DNA of 64,000 nt from Micromonospora gifhornensis (lineage in GTDB: Bacteria > Actinomycetota > Actinomycetes > Mycobacteriales > Micromonosporaceae): positions 124,001 to 188,000 of the forward strand of contig NZ_BOPA01000020.1 in NCBI RefSeq assembly GCF_016863515.1, read 5' to 3'. Shown here in pieces: positions 49,143 to 57,849 of this stretch. The notes below the pieces were generated by a model. The model made no database searches and was not told the DNA's origin. It worked only from the letters and a program-made list of their open reading frames with translations. The translations under genes and the position numbers were made by a program. Numbering within the stretch: position 1 is the first letter of the stretch; each line of letters begins with the position of its first letter.

Positions 49143-50774
49143 TTAGTCCAGCGACAGCAGCCCTTGTTCGGACACCACGCTTACCGACAACGTCTTGTAC
49201 CCGACCTCGTCGAACAGCACAGTCATCCGGCCTTCCTCGTAACTGAGCACCAGGCCCGCACCCCACTCCGGATGCCGGACCTGGCTGTGCACCGGGAACG
49301 GCCCCACCGCACCGTCGTCGGCGACGCTGGTGCCGGCGTGACAGTTGTCGCAGTGCCCGCAGATCGCGCTCATCTGCTCGCCGAAGTACGCCAGCAGGGT
49401 CTGGCCCCGGCAGGCGTTGGTCTCGGCGAAGGCGCGCATCATGTCGGTGCGCGAGCGGGTCAGGTTCTGCTGCCGCTCGGCCTCGGCCAGGGCCGCCTCG
49501 GCGGCTTCCACCGGGGTGGGGGAGTAGCGGGGCGCGCCGACCCGCTGTCCGGCGCGCTGTTGCGCGGCACCCACCTGCTCCAGCAACGCCAGGTACTGGC
49601 CGAGCTTGCGCGGCCCCAGGCCGGTGGTCTCGCGCAGTTCCTTGCGGGTGGTCGGGCCACTGCGCAGCAGCGCGGCCAGGTCGCGGAGTTCGGTGGCGTC
49701 CGGCAGGCCGCCGCTGAAGTACCGCTGCAACCCGACGTCCTCGGCCTGCCAGAGCAGCAGGACCCGGGCGGGTTGGCCGTCGCGTCCGGCGCGACCGATC
49801 TCCTGGAAGTAGCTGTCCGGCGAGTCGGGCAGCGCCATGTGCACCACCCAGGCGATGTTGGGCTTGTCGATGCCCATGCCGAACGCCGAGGTCGCCACCA
49901 TGATCGGCACCTGGTCGGCGAGGAACGCCTCGTGCAGCCGGGAACGCGCGCCGCCGGCTATTCCACCGTGGTAGTACTGCGCCGGGAAGCCGGCGACGGT
50001 GAGCCGCTCGGCCAGCTCCTCGGCGGCCCGACGGGTCGGCACGTAGATGATGCCCGGCCGCTCGTCCTGCTCCAGCAGCGCGATCAACCGCCGCCACCGG
50101 TAGTCCTCGGTCGGGCAGTGCGCCACCTCGAAGAAGAGGTTCGGACGGTCCAGCCCGGACACCACGATCTCCGGGTCGCGCAGCCGCAGCCGGGCGACGA
50201 TGTCCTCGCGTACCGGCGGGGACGCGGTGGCGGTCAGCGCCACCACCGGGGGCCGACCGATGCCCTCGATGAGCTGGCCGAGGGCCAGGTAGTCCGGGCG
50301 GAAGTCGTGCCCCCAGGCGGAGATGCAGTGCGCCTCGTCGATGGCGACGAGCGCCGGTTTCAGGTCGCGGACCTCGGCCAGCCGCTGCGGGTTGGCCAGC
50401 TGCTCCGGGGTGATGAAGAGGAACTCGGCCCGCCCGTCGCGGATCTCGGCGATCGCCTCGGCCTGCTGGCCGGGCGACTCGTCCGAGCTGATCCGCACCG
50501 CGCGCAGCTCCGGTCGCTGCCGTTCGTTGAGCGCGGCGATCTGGTCCTGTTGCAGGGCGAGCAGCGGCGAGATCACCACGGTGGGGCCGGGGATCAGGCT
50601 GGCCGGGATCTGGTAGATCGCCGACTTGCCGGCGCCGGTGGGCAGGACCACCAGGGCGTCGCGGCGCTTCATCACGGCCCGCATGGCGGCGAGCTGGTTG
50701 GGCCGCAGGGTGCTCCAACCGAACAGGCTGCGAGCCGCGCGGCGCAACGACATCGAGTGCGTGGTCAGTTTCAT
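49143..50774 (-). CDS. RecQ-family ATP-dependent DNA helicase
   Basis: This encodes 543 residues. Helicase motifs are clear: Walker A VVLPTGAGKSAIYQIPASL, motif II DEAHCISAWGHDFRPDY, motif III ALTATASPP, motif V ATSAFGMGIDKPNIAWVVH and motif VI YFQEIGRAGRDGQPAR. The RecQ zinc-binding region has CRGQTLLAYFGEQMSAICGHCDNCH near 435-460, and the winged helix follows. It lacks an HRDC domain, and the C-terminal ~70 residues instead form a short beta-rich tail (HPEWGAGLVLSYEEGRMTVLF). It unwinds DNA in recombination or repair. Confidence 0.92.
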   Translation of the reverse strand: MKLTTHSMSLRRAARSLFGWSTLRPNQLAAMRAVMKRRDALVVLPTGAGKSAIYQIPASLIPGPTVVISPLLALQQDQIAALNERQRPELRAVRISSDESPGQQAEAIAEIRDGRAEFLFITPEQLANPQRLAEVRDLKPALVAIDEAHCISAWGHDFRPDYLALGQLIEGIGRPPVVALTATASPPVREDIVARLRLRDPEIVVSGLDRPNLFFEVAHCPTEDYRWRRLIALLEQDERPGIIYVPTRRAAEELAERLTVAGFPAQYYHGGIAGGARSRLHEAFLADQVPIMVATSAFGMGIDKPNIAWVVHMALPDSPDSYFQEIGRAGRDGQPARVLLLWQAEDVGLQRYFSGGLPDATELRDLAALLRSGPTTRKELRETTGLGPRKLGQYLALLEQVGAAQQRAGQRVGAPRYSPTPVEAAEAALAEAERQQNLTRSRTDMMRAFAETNACRGQTLLAYFGEQMSAICGHCDNCHAGTSVADDGAVGPFPVHSQVRHPEWGAGLVLSYEEGRMTVLFDEVGYKTLSVSVVSEQGLLSLD

Positions 50775-50831
50775 CGAGGGCCGCAGGTACCCGGGTGCCG
50801 CCGCGCCGAAACCGGATACCGCAGTCGCCGG

Positions 50832-51782
50832 TCAGGCCAGTCGGGGCAGCACCTCCCGCTGGTACAGGTCGAGCAGTTCCTGCCAGTGCGGTCCGGTGTT
50901 GGCGACGTAGACCTCGTCGAAGCCGGCCTTCGCGTACGCGTCGATCCGCGCCAGGTGTGCCTCGGCGTCGTTGCCGCAGACGATCGCCTCGCGCATCGCC
51001 TGCGGGTCGACGAGTTGGGCGGCCTGCTCGAAGTGCCGGGGCGAGGGCAGCACCTGCAACAGTTCGCCCGGGATCGCCTCGGTCGGCCACCGCTCGTACG
51101 CCAGCCGTACGCCCTCCTGCTCGGTCGGCGCGTACGCGGCCTTGAAGCCGGCCTGGCACGGCTTGTCGCCGCCGCCGTTGTCGCGGAAGCGGCGCACCAG
51201 GTCGGCGTCGGGCACGGTGTTGATGAAGCCGTCGCCGATGCGGGCGGCGAGGTCGACCGCCTTGGGACCGAACGCGGAGACGTAGACCGGCGGAGGGGTC
51301 TCGGGCAGCGTGTAGAGGCGGGCGTGTTCGACCTGGTAGTGGCGTCCGTGGTGGTTGACGAACCCGCCGTCCCAGAGTTTGCGCATCACCTCGACCGCCT
51401 CCTGCAGCATCTGCAGCCGGATGCCGGCCTGCGGCCACCGGTCGCCGAGGATGTGCTCGTTGAGCGCTTCGCCGGAGCCGACCCCGAGGACGAAGCGTCC
51501 CTCGTGCAGCACCGCGCTGGTGGCCGCCGCCTGGGCCAGCACGGCGGGGTGGATGCGTGTGGTCGGGCAGGTCACTGCGGTGGTGACGGGTAACCGGGTG
51601 GCCTGGCTCAGCGCGCCGATCATGGACCAGACGAAAGGTGCCTGGCCCTGCGCGTCGATCCACGGGTGGTAGTGGTCGGAGATCCAGAGGGCGGCGAATC
51701 CGGCCCGTTCCGCGGCCCGCGCCTGGGCCAGTAGCTCCGCAGGCGCATACTCCTCAGTGGACAGAAAGTAGCCGATCTTCAT
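50832..51782 (-). CDS. F420-dependent LLM-class oxidoreductase (G6PD-type)
   Basis: This encodes 316 residues. The TIM-barrel of F420-dependent glucose-6-phosphate dehydrogenase-like enzymes is visible: MKIGYFLSTEEYAPAELLAQ, then RAAERAGFAALWISDHYHPWID, LPVTTAVTCPTTRIHPAVLAQAAAT and RFVLGVGSGEALNEHILGDRWP. The substrate could be G6P or another hydride donor; the length is slightly shorter than Fgd1. The start is ATG at 51782. Confidence 0.88.
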   Translation of the reverse strand: MKIGYFLSTEEYAPAELLAQARAAERAGFAALWISDHYHPWIDAQGQAPFVWSMIGALSQATRLPVTTAVTCPTTRIHPAVLAQAAATSAVLHEGRFVLGVGSGEALNEHILGDRWPQAGIRLQMLQEAVEVMRKLWDGGFVNHHGRHYQVEHARLYTLPETPPPVYVSAFGPKAVDLAARIGDGFINTVPDADLVRRFRDNGGGDKPCQAGFKAAYAPTEQEGVRLAYERWPTEAIPGELLQVLPSPRHFEQAAQLVDPQAMREAIVCGNDAEAHLARIDAYAKAGFDEVYVANTGPHWQELLDLYQREVLPRLA

Positions 51783-51853
51783 GGGCTGCCCCTCGCCGTG
51801 TCGGTGTCTGCGGCAGCGGTACCCCGCGGTGTGCCGGTCACACCCGGTGGGGG

Positions 51854-51973
51854 TCAGCGTCGGAACATCGCCCGGATCGCGAGGAGCAGCAGCAGGCCGC
51901 CGACCACCAGGCCGAGCAGGCGTACGCCGGGGATGTCGGCCGCGTTCGTCGCTTCGGCAAGCAGCGGTTCCAT
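51854..51973 (-). CDS. Small single-pass membrane protein (39 aa)
   Basis: A 40-codon frame encodes 39 residues, MEPLLAEATNAADIPGVRLL followed by a hydrophobic helix GLVVGGLLLLLAIRAMFRR. It has an ATG with GAGAG seven bases upstream, strong G/C third-position use and a clear membrane-plus-basic-tail pattern, so it is probably real. It is too short for standard gene callers. It lies between the F420 oxidoreductase and the NagZ-like gene, divergent from the latter. The function is unknown. Confidence 0.6.
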   Translation of the reverse strand: MEPLLAEATNAADIPGVRLLGLVVGGLLLLLAIRAMFRR

Positions 51974-51988
51974 CCCCGCACTCTCGCG

Positions 51989-52002
51989 GGGCAGCGCTCC
52001 CA
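51989..52002. promoter_or_regulatory. Degenerate CelR-like box
   Basis: GGGCAGCGCTCCCA has two mismatches to the CebR/CelR palindrome. It lies 90 bp upstream of the GH3 gene and just upstream of the 39-aa gene. It could be chance because the gene is NagZ-like rather than a beta-glucosidase. Confidence 0.25.
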
Positions 52003-52091
52003 AGGCAACTGTAAGGTTTATTGACTATTCGTTGGCGCGGTGTGACCATGTCTGCACCGTCGGGTGGCGGTACGAGCGGAGGAGAGCGGGC

Positions 52092-53603
52092 ATGAGCGCG
52101 TCCAACGGAAACCTGGCGGCGTTGGCGACAGCCGTTCTCCAGCCCGGTTTCGTCGGCACCGTCCCACCCGACTGGGTCCGCCGCTGGCTCGGCGACGGGC
52201 TCGGGTCGGTGGTCCTGTTCAGCCGCAACGTCGTCGACCCGGAGCAGGTCAGCGCGCTGACCGCCGCGCTGCGGGCGGAACGGCCCGACGTGATCGTCGC
52301 GATCGACGAGGAGGCCGGCGACGTCACCCGGATCGAGTCGGTGCGGGGCAGTTCCCGGCCGGGCAACCTCGCCCTCGGCATCGTGGACGACCCGGCGCTC
52401 ACCGAGGAGGTCGCCCGCGACCTCGGTGCCGAACTCGCCGCCGCCGGAGTGACCCTGAACTACGCGCCGGACGCCGACGTCAACTCCAACCCGGACAATC
52501 CGGTGATCGGGGTCCGTTCCTTCGGCGCCGACGCCGCGCTGGTGGCCCGGCACACCACCGCCTGGGTACGCGGCCTGCAGTCCAGCGGTGTCGCCGCCTG
52601 CGCCAAGCACTTTCCGGGCCACGGCGACACCCACGTCGACTCGCACCACGACCTGCCCCGGATCACCGCCGACCGGGCCCGGCTGGACGCCGTCGAGCTG
52701 GCCCCCTTCCGGGCCGCTGTCGCCGCGGGCGTACAGGCGGTGATGACCGGCCATCTGCTGGTGCCGGCGTTGGACCCGCACCTGCCGGCCACCTTGAGCA
52801 GCCGGATCCTCGGTGGCCTGCTCCGGGAGGAGTTGGGCTTCAGCGGGGTGGTGGTGACCGACGGGATCGAGATGCAGGCCGTGGCGGGCCGGTACGGCCT
52901 CTCCGGTGCCGTCGTACGGGCCCTCGCCGCCGGTGCCGACGCGATCTGCGTGGGCGGCGAGCACGCCGACGAGCAGACCGTCCGTCACCTGCGGGACGCC
53001 ATCGTGGCCGCGGTCGTCGCCGGGGACCTGCCGGAGGAGCGGCTGGCCGAAGCGGCCAAGCGGGTCGGTCAGCTCGCCGCCTGGACGGTGGCCGCCCGGG
53101 CGGCCGGGCCGCTCGGCGATCCGGCCGACGGCACCGGTTCGACGGTCGGTCTGCACGCGGCCCGTCGCGCCGTGCGGATCACCCGGACCGGTGGGGAGGC
53201 CGCGCTGCCGCTGGGCCGCGCCGCGCACGTGGTGGAGTTCGCGCCACCGCACAACATCGCCATCGGCGCGGACACCCCGTGGGGCGTGGCCGCACCCCTG
53301 GCCGAACTGCTGCCGGGCACCACCGTCGCCCGCTACACCGAGGCCGCGACGCCGGCCGACCCAGGCGCCGACGCCGCCGGCCGGCCCCTGGTCCTGGTGG
53401 TGCGGGACCTGCACCGGCACACCTGGATGCGCGCCGCCGTCGACCGGGCACTGACCGCCCACCCGGACGCGGTGGTGGTGGAGCTGGGAGTCCCCGCGCT
53501 TGTCACCGGGCCGGTGCACATCGCCACCCACGGCGCCACCCGGGCCGCGGGACGGGCCGCGGCCGAGGTGCTCAGCGGAGTCACCGTCACGTCAGGCTGG
53601 TGA
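52092..53603 (+). CDS. nagZ: GH3 beta-N-acetylhexosaminidase, NagZ-like
   Basis: This encodes 503 residues. The NagZ motif ACAKHFPGHGDTHVDSHHDLPRI holds the conserved K-H-F-P-G-H-G and the His-Asp catalytic dyad, and VVVTDGIEMQAVAGRYG holds the nucleophile aspartate. The N-terminal part has PEQVSALTAALRAERPDVIVAIDEEAGDVTRI. It removes N-acetylglucosamine from peptidoglycan turnover products or chitin-like substrates and is probably cytoplasmic or cell-associated because no signal peptide is seen. It has an additional C-terminal domain of about 170 residues after residue 335. The 3' end overlaps the convergent GNAT by 17 bp. Confidence 0.88.
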   Translation: MSASNGNLAALATAVLQPGFVGTVPPDWVRRWLGDGLGSVVLFSRNVVDPEQVSALTAALRAERPDVIVAIDEEAGDVTRIESVRGSSRPGNLALGIVDDPALTEEVARDLGAELAAAGVTLNYAPDADVNSNPDNPVIGVRSFGADAALVARHTTAWVRGLQSSGVAACAKHFPGHGDTHVDSHHDLPRITADRARLDAVELAPFRAAVAAGVQAVMTGHLLVPALDPHLPATLSSRILGGLLREELGFSGVVVTDGIEMQAVAGRYGLSGAVVRALAAGADAICVGGEHADEQTVRHLRDAIVAAVVAGDLPEERLAEAAKRVGQLAAWTVAARAAGPLGDPADGTGSTVGLHAARRAVRITRTGGEAALPLGRAAHVVEFAPPHNIAIGADTPWGVAAPLAELLPGTTVARYTEAATPADPGADAAGRPLVLVVRDLHRHTWMRAAVDRALTAHPDAVVVELGVPALVTGPVHIATHGATRAAGRAAAEVLSGVTVTSGW

Positions 53604-53868
53604 CCAGGTCGGCGTACTCGGGGTGGCGTTTGATGAACGCGGCCATGAAGGGGCACTGCGGCACGATCCGCTGACCCTGGGCGCGGACCTGGTCCAGCGT
53701 GCCGCGCATCAGCGCCGAGCCGACGCCCATGCCCTGGAACGCCGGGTCCACCTCGGTGTGGGTGAAGACCAGCGCCTCCCCGCGGGGCAGGTACGCGGTG
53801 AACCCGGCAAGCGCGTCGTCGACCAGGATCTCGTAGCGGTGTTTGGCGGCGTTCTCCTCGACCAGCAT
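53587..53868 (-). CDS. Small GNAT (YidJ-like N-acetyltransferase)
   Basis: This encodes 93 residues. The compact GNAT fold of the Yjdj/NAT type is present: KHRYEILVDDALAGFTAYLPR, then VFTHTEVDPAFQGMGVGSALMRGTLDQV and QCPFMAAFIKRHPEYADLV. It is typical of small acetyltransferases of unknown substrate. The start is at 53868, with an ATG at 53883 as alternative. Its last codons overlap the NagZ gene on the other strand. Confidence 0.8.
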   Translation of the reverse strand: MLVEENAAKHRYEILVDDALAGFTAYLPRGEALVFTHTEVDPAFQGMGVGSALMRGTLDQVRAQGQRIVPQCPFMAAFIKRHPEYADLVTSLT

Positions 53869-53891
53869 GCTCACGCCGCCCATTGTCCACC

Positions 53892-53943
53892 GGCCGGCGC
53901 GACGCCGACGGTGTTCGCGGGCCGGCGCGACGCCGACGGTGTT
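53892..53943. repeat. Short direct repeat, 28-bp period
   Basis: GGCCGGCGCGACGCCGACGG followed by TGTT occurs at 53892 and again at 53920. Both copies lie in the 5' intergenic region between the small GNAT and the lipoprotein gene. Confidence 0.7.
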
Positions 53944-53972
53944 AGCCGGCGTCTCGTACGCTTGGCGGCGTG

Positions 53973-54332
53973 ATGAACCGACCCCCCGCCGGTAGGACCC
54001 CCCGTACCCGCAGAATCGCCGGTCTGCTCGCCGGTCTCGCCCTGGGCACGGCACTGCTGGCCGGCTGCAGCTCGGAAGGCGCCAGCACCAACTGCGGACT
54101 GGACGCCTGCACGGTGACCTTCGACCGTGGCGTCGAGGCAAGTGCCAACATCCTCGGCGTCGAGGCCAAGCTGGTCGGTGTGCAGAACGACCAGGTCACC
54201 CTCGACATCGCCGGTGAGCAGTTGACGTTGACCGTCGGCCAGCAGGCCGCCGAGGTCGGTGGCCTCGGGGTCACCCTGGACAGCGTCACGGATTCGCAGG
54301 TCGCGGTCCGGATCGCCCGCAACCCGGGCTGA
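53973..54332 (+). CDS. Small secreted lipoprotein
   Basis: This encodes 119 residues. The N-terminus has the basic start and hydrophobic core GLLAGLALGTALLAGC, an LAGC lipobox, and the mature part is a beta-rich domain with repeated strands (VTFDRGVEASANILGVEAKLVGVQNDQVTLDIAGEQLTLTVGQQAAEV). It is probably a membrane-anchored lipoprotein with an unknown role. The start is ATG at 53973; GTG at 53970 is next to it. Confidence 0.75.
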   Translation: MNRPPAGRTPRTRRIAGLLAGLALGTALLAGCSSEGASTNCGLDACTVTFDRGVEASANILGVEAKLVGVQNDQVTLDIAGEQLTLTVGQQAAEVGGLGVTLDSVTDSQVAVRIARNPG

Positions 54333-54392
54333 GCGGTCACGGCGGGCGGCGGCCCACGTTTGGAAATCTTCGCGTTCGGTGATTGAGAGCCC

Positions 54393-55214
54393 ATGTCTCT
54401 TACCCGGAACGCCGAAGCCACCGCCGCCCGTACGGCCGACAGCCGGTGGCTGGAACTCCTCGCCCGGGCCGGTTTCATCGGCTACGGGATCGTGCACCTG
54501 TTGTTCGGCTGGCTGGTCCTGCAGCTCGCGTTCGGCAAGTCTGCCGACGACGGCGACCAGTCCGGCGCGCTGCGTACCCTCGCGGCGCAACCCATGGGCA
54601 AGTTCCTTGTCATCGCGATCGCCGTCGGCATGCTCGCCATGGCGATCTGGCAGGCCCTCGAAGCGGCCGTCGGGCACCACGCCGCGCAGGGCAACGACCG
54701 GACCAAGGAGCGGGTCGTCTCCGCCGCCCGGACGGTCATCTACCTCTGGTTGGCCTGGACGGCCTGGAAGGTCTTCTCCAACGCCAACTCCGACAGCGCC
54801 TCCCAGCAGGAGGAGCTCACCGCGCGGCTGATGGAGTCCAGCGGTGGCCGCTGGCTGGTCGGCCTCGCCGGTCTGGTGCTCGCCGGCATCGGTGTCGGCA
54901 TGGTCGTCTACGGGGCCAAGAAGAAGTTCATGAAGCGGCTGAAGACCGGTGAGATGAACGCCCGGACCACCCAGCTCGCCCGCCGTCTCGGCATGGCCGG
55001 CTACATCTCCCGGGGCAGCGCCTTCGCCGTCACCGGTCTGCTGGTCGTGCTGGCCGCGGTCAACTACGACCCGGAGAAGGCCCGTGGCCTGGACGCCGCG
55101 CTGCGGACGCTGCGCGACCAGCCCTTCGGCACCCTCCTGCTGCTCCTGATCGGCCTGGGCATCGCCGCCTTCGGCGTCTACTGCTTCCTCCAGTCCCGCT
55201 ACCGCAAGGTCTGA
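54393..55214 (+). CDS. DUF1206 integral membrane protein
   Basis: This encodes 273 residues with the three repeated modules of DUF1206: ARAGFIGYGIVHLLFGWLVLQLAFG (about 24-48), then AARTVIYLWLAWTAWKVF (about 112-130) and AGYISRGSAFAVTGLLVVLAAVN (about 205-228). Each module begins with a short basic or glycine turn. The function is unknown, but the family is widespread in actinomycetes. It follows the lipoprotein gene by 60 bp. Confidence 0.9.
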   Translation: MSLTRNAEATAARTADSRWLELLARAGFIGYGIVHLLFGWLVLQLAFGKSADDGDQSGALRTLAAQPMGKFLVIAIAVGMLAMAIWQALEAAVGHHAAQGNDRTKERVVSAARTVIYLWLAWTAWKVFSNANSDSASQQEELTARLMESSGGRWLVGLAGLVLAGIGVGMVVYGAKKKFMKRLKTGEMNARTTQLARRLGMAGYISRGSAFAVTGLLVVLAAVNYDPEKARGLDAALRTLRDQPFGTLLLLLIGLGIAAFGVYCFLQSRYRKV

Positions 55215-55321
55215 ACCCTCCGGCCGGCCACCGCATCCCCAGCGGTGGCCGGCGGCGGCGATCCGAGGCAAGATGGCCCCTTTGTGCGGATCTTGCCGTC
55301 GGACCGGAGGGAGAGGAACAC

Positions 55322-56512
55322 GTGCACAGTTACCTGGTTACGGTCGTCGCCGCGCTCGTCGCGGCGGCGGCCGCTGTCGTGGTCGTCGAGGTGGTGCATC
55401 GACTGATCGGACGGTGGGGACGTCGGTCGGTGCTGCTGACCGAGCTGGCCGAGCACGCGCACCGGGCCGCCCAGGTGACCGCGACGGTGCTGTCCGTGCA
55501 GTTCGCCGTCCGCTTCAGCACCGGCTACGCCGTCGACGCCCCCTGGCGGCAGGTGCTGCTGCATCTGCTGGTGCTCGCGGTGATCGCCGCCAGCGCCTGG
55601 CTGGTCGCCGCCCTGCTGGTGGTGGTCGAGGACACCGCACTGGCCCGGTTCCGCGTCGACGTGCCGGACAACCGGCACGCCCGCCGGGTACGCACCCAGG
55701 TCGTCATGCTCCGCCGGGTCACCATCGTGGTGATCGTGGTCCTCACCCTCGGCGTGATGCTGATGACCTTCCCCGCCGTCCGCGGCATCGGTGCCGGCGT
55801 GCTGACCAGCGCCGGCGTGGTCGGTATCGTCGCCGCGCTGGCCGCGCAGAGTCTGCTCGGCAACCTCTTCGCCGGGCTGCAACTGGCCTTCAGCGACGCG
55901 GTCCGCCTCGACGACGTGGTGGTGGTCGAGGGGGAGTGGGGCCGCATCGAGGAGTTGACCCTCAGCTACGTGGTGGTGCAGATCTGGGACGACCGGCGGC
56001 TGATCCTGCCCACCTCCTACTTCACCAGCACCCCGTTCCAGAACTGGACCCGGACCGAGGCCGCCGTGCTGGGCACGGCCGAGTTCGAGGTCGACTGGTC
56101 GGTTCCGGTGCAGGCCATGCGGGAGGAGTTGCGTCGCCTGGTGGAGGGCACCGACCTGTGGGACGGCCGGGTCTGCGTACTCCAGGTGACGGACGCGACC
56201 GGCGGCATGGTCAAGATTCGCGCGTTGGTGAGCGCCGCCAGCGCCGGCGCGTTGTGGGACCTGCGCTGCCTGGTCCGCGAACACCTGGTGGCCTGGGTAC
56301 GCGACCAGCGGCCCACCGCGATGCCCCGGCTGCGCGCCGAGGTCGGCGACGGTGCCGGCACCCTGCCCTGGCAGTGGGTACGGCCCGCGCGGGCCCCACG
56401 CCGTCGCTCCGACGTGCCGGACGACGCGCGCCTCTTCGGTGGCAGCGACGACGGCGAGGCCCGCAGCGAGGCTTTCGTCGGCCCCGACGAACCCGCCGAG
56501 GCGCGCCACTGA
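55322..56512 (+). CDS. MscS-family mechanosensitive channel
   Basis: This encodes 396 residues. Four to five transmembrane segments at the N-terminus are followed by the MscS pore motif GIVAALAAQSLLGNLFAGLQLAF and beta domain with VEGEWGRIEELTLSYVVVQIWDDRRLILPTSYFTSTPFQNW. The C-terminal 50 residues are hydrophilic. It starts with GTG and should release small solutes under hypo-osmotic stress. It lies in a string of small membrane proteins that are co-directional. Confidence 0.92.
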   Translation: MHSYLVTVVAALVAAAAAVVVVEVVHRLIGRWGRRSVLLTELAEHAHRAAQVTATVLSVQFAVRFSTGYAVDAPWRQVLLHLLVLAVIAASAWLVAALLVVVEDTALARFRVDVPDNRHARRVRTQVVMLRRVTIVVIVVLTLGVMLMTFPAVRGIGAGVLTSAGVVGIVAALAAQSLLGNLFAGLQLAFSDAVRLDDVVVVEGEWGRIEELTLSYVVVQIWDDRRLILPTSYFTSTPFQNWTRTEAAVLGTAEFEVDWSVPVQAMREELRRLVEGTDLWDGRVCVLQVTDATGGMVKIRALVSAASAGALWDLRCLVREHLVAWVRDQRPTAMPRLRAEVGDGAGTLPWQWVRPARAPRRRSDVPDDARLFGGSDDGEARSEAFVGPDEPAEARH

Positions 56513-56716
56513 CCCGGTGCCGGCCGCTCTGGCACGGGACGTCACGGCATTCGAATTGCACATCCGGTTCGGTGGCGTCCGTTTGCCGGCGCGTTTTCTG
56601 GGGACCTGCTGCGGGACGCTTCTGTCCCATCTCGGTGCTGCGCCGGGTGACGAGTCGAGGATTGACCGGCGGCGAGTTCGGGCATACAGCGCGGTGATGA
56701 ACGAGAGGGGGACAGC

Positions 56717-57187
56717 ATGGCCGACGTGGCGAATATCAGGACATCCCACAACGGGGGGACATCCCACAACGGGAAGACCGCCCATCTCGGGAGCGAACCG
56801 TCCACCGCCGAGCTGGTCCAGCGGGCGGCCGAGCAGGTCTCCCGGCTGGTGCGCGACGAACTCACGCTAGCCCGTGCCGAGCTGACGGAGAAGGGCAAGC
56901 GCGCCGGCATCGGTGCCGGTCTGCTCGCCGGCGGCGGCGCGTTCGCGTTCTTCGGTCTCGGTGCGCTGGTGACCACCGCGATCCTGCTGCTGGCCCTGGT
57001 GATGCCGGCGTGGGTCGCCGCGCTGATCGTGGCGGTGGTCATGTTCCTGATCGCCGGTGTGCTGGCTCTGATCGGACGCCGTCAGGTCAGCCGGGCGGTG
57101 CCGCCGGTGCCGCAGGCGACCGTGCGCAGCCTGCGCGCCGACGTCGACGTGGTCAGCGCCGCGGTGAAGGACAGGGGACGGGCATGA
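56717..57187 (+). CDS. Actinobacterial holin-X/DUF1469-like membrane protein
   Basis: This encodes 156 residues. After an N-terminal stretch with two TSHNG repeats, the amphipathic helix ELVQRAAEQVSRLVRDELTLARAEL and two transmembrane helices (GAGLLAGGGAFAFFGLGALVTTAILLLAL and AALIVAVVMFLIAGVLALIG) match the phage holin superfamily III/DUF1469 proteins. In chromosomes these are general membrane proteins and not phage genes. It ends four bases into the next gene. Confidence 0.85.
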   Translation: MADVANIRTSHNGGTSHNGKTAHLGSEPSTAELVQRAAEQVSRLVRDELTLARAELTEKGKRAGIGAGLLAGGGAFAFFGLGALVTTAILLLALVMPAWVAALIVAVVMFLIAGVLALIGRRQVSRAVPPVPQATVRSLRADVDVVSAAVKDRGRA

Positions 57188-57504
57188 CGCGCAACGGCAC
57201 CGGCGACACCGAGGCGCTGCGGGCGGAGATCCAGCGGACCCGGGTCGAGTTGGGCGAGACGATGGAGGCGCTGGCCGCGAAGGCCGACGTCAAGAAGCGG
57301 CTGAAGTCCTCTGCGGACCAGGCCCGGGAGCGGGTGCGTGACCAGGCCGCGATGACCGTCGCCCGGGTCCGTGCACAGACCGGCCTGCGCCGGGAGATGT
57401 CCGCGGACGGGGCTCGCAGCGGTCCGGCGCCCTTCGTGGCGCTGGCCGCCGGTGCGGTCGTCGCCGCGGTGATTCTGGCCATCATCCAGGGGAGGCGTCG
57501 ATGA
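57184..57504 (+). CDS. DUF3618 protein
   Basis: This encodes 106 residues. The DUF3618 signature TEALRAEIQRTRVELGETMEALAAKADVKKR is at the N-terminus, followed by a charged helix and a C-terminal transmembrane segment (FVALAAGAVVAAVILAIIQGRRR). It is translationally coupled to both neighbours by overlapping start and stop codons, and usually co-occurs with DUF1469 and DUF4235 genes. Its role is unknown. Confidence 0.88.
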   Translation: MTRNGTGDTEALRAEIQRTRVELGETMEALAAKADVKKRLKSSADQARERVRDQAAMTVARVRAQTGLRREMSADGARSGPAPFVALAAGAVVAAVILAIIQGRRR

Positions 57505-57773
57505 GCAAGGGCATCGGCAAGGCCGCCTACCGGCCGGTCGGGGTGCTGATGGGCCTCGCCGCCGGTGCCATCGCCGGCAGCATCTTCCGTCAGGTGTGGA
57601 AGATGACCGCCGGAGACGGCGAGGCGCCCAACGCGACCGATGAGGACCGTCGCTGGGGTGAGATCCTCGCGGCGGCGGCCCTGCAGGGAGCAATTTTCGC
57701 GGTGGTGCGGGCCGCCGTGGATCGTGGCGGAGCGGTGGGCGTACGCCGCCTGACCGGCAGTTGGCCGGACTAG
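57501..57773 (+). CDS. DUF4235 protein
   Basis: This encodes 90 residues. The family pattern AAYRPVGVLMGLAAGAIAGSIFRQVWKMTAGDGEAPNATDEDRRW and the C-terminal EILAAAALQGAIFAVVRAAVDRGGAVGVRRLTG are present. Two short hydrophobic helices suggest membrane association. It ends the operon with DUF3618 and the holin-X protein, followed by the cold-shock gene on the same strand 263 bp later. Confidence 0.88.
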   Translation: MSKGIGKAAYRPVGVLMGLAAGAIAGSIFRQVWKMTAGDGEAPNATDEDRRWGEILAAAALQGAIFAVVRAAVDRGGAVGVRRLTGSWPD

Positions 57774-57849
57774 AACGGCCGCGCGCAGGGCACTTTCGAC
57801 TCATGCACAGCCGCCGTCGAGCGATGCCGACGTATCCGTCAGGTCACAT

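Noticed and set aside
52460..52792. A reverse frame in the NagZ-like gene that ends within it.
   Set aside because: It is entirely inside a gene with complete GH3 motifs and shows no domain.
56717..57187. A prophage remnant suggested by the holin-like protein.
   Set aside because: Chromosomal DUF1469/holin-X proteins with DUF3618 and DUF4235 partners are common in actinomycetes, and no other phage gene is nearby.
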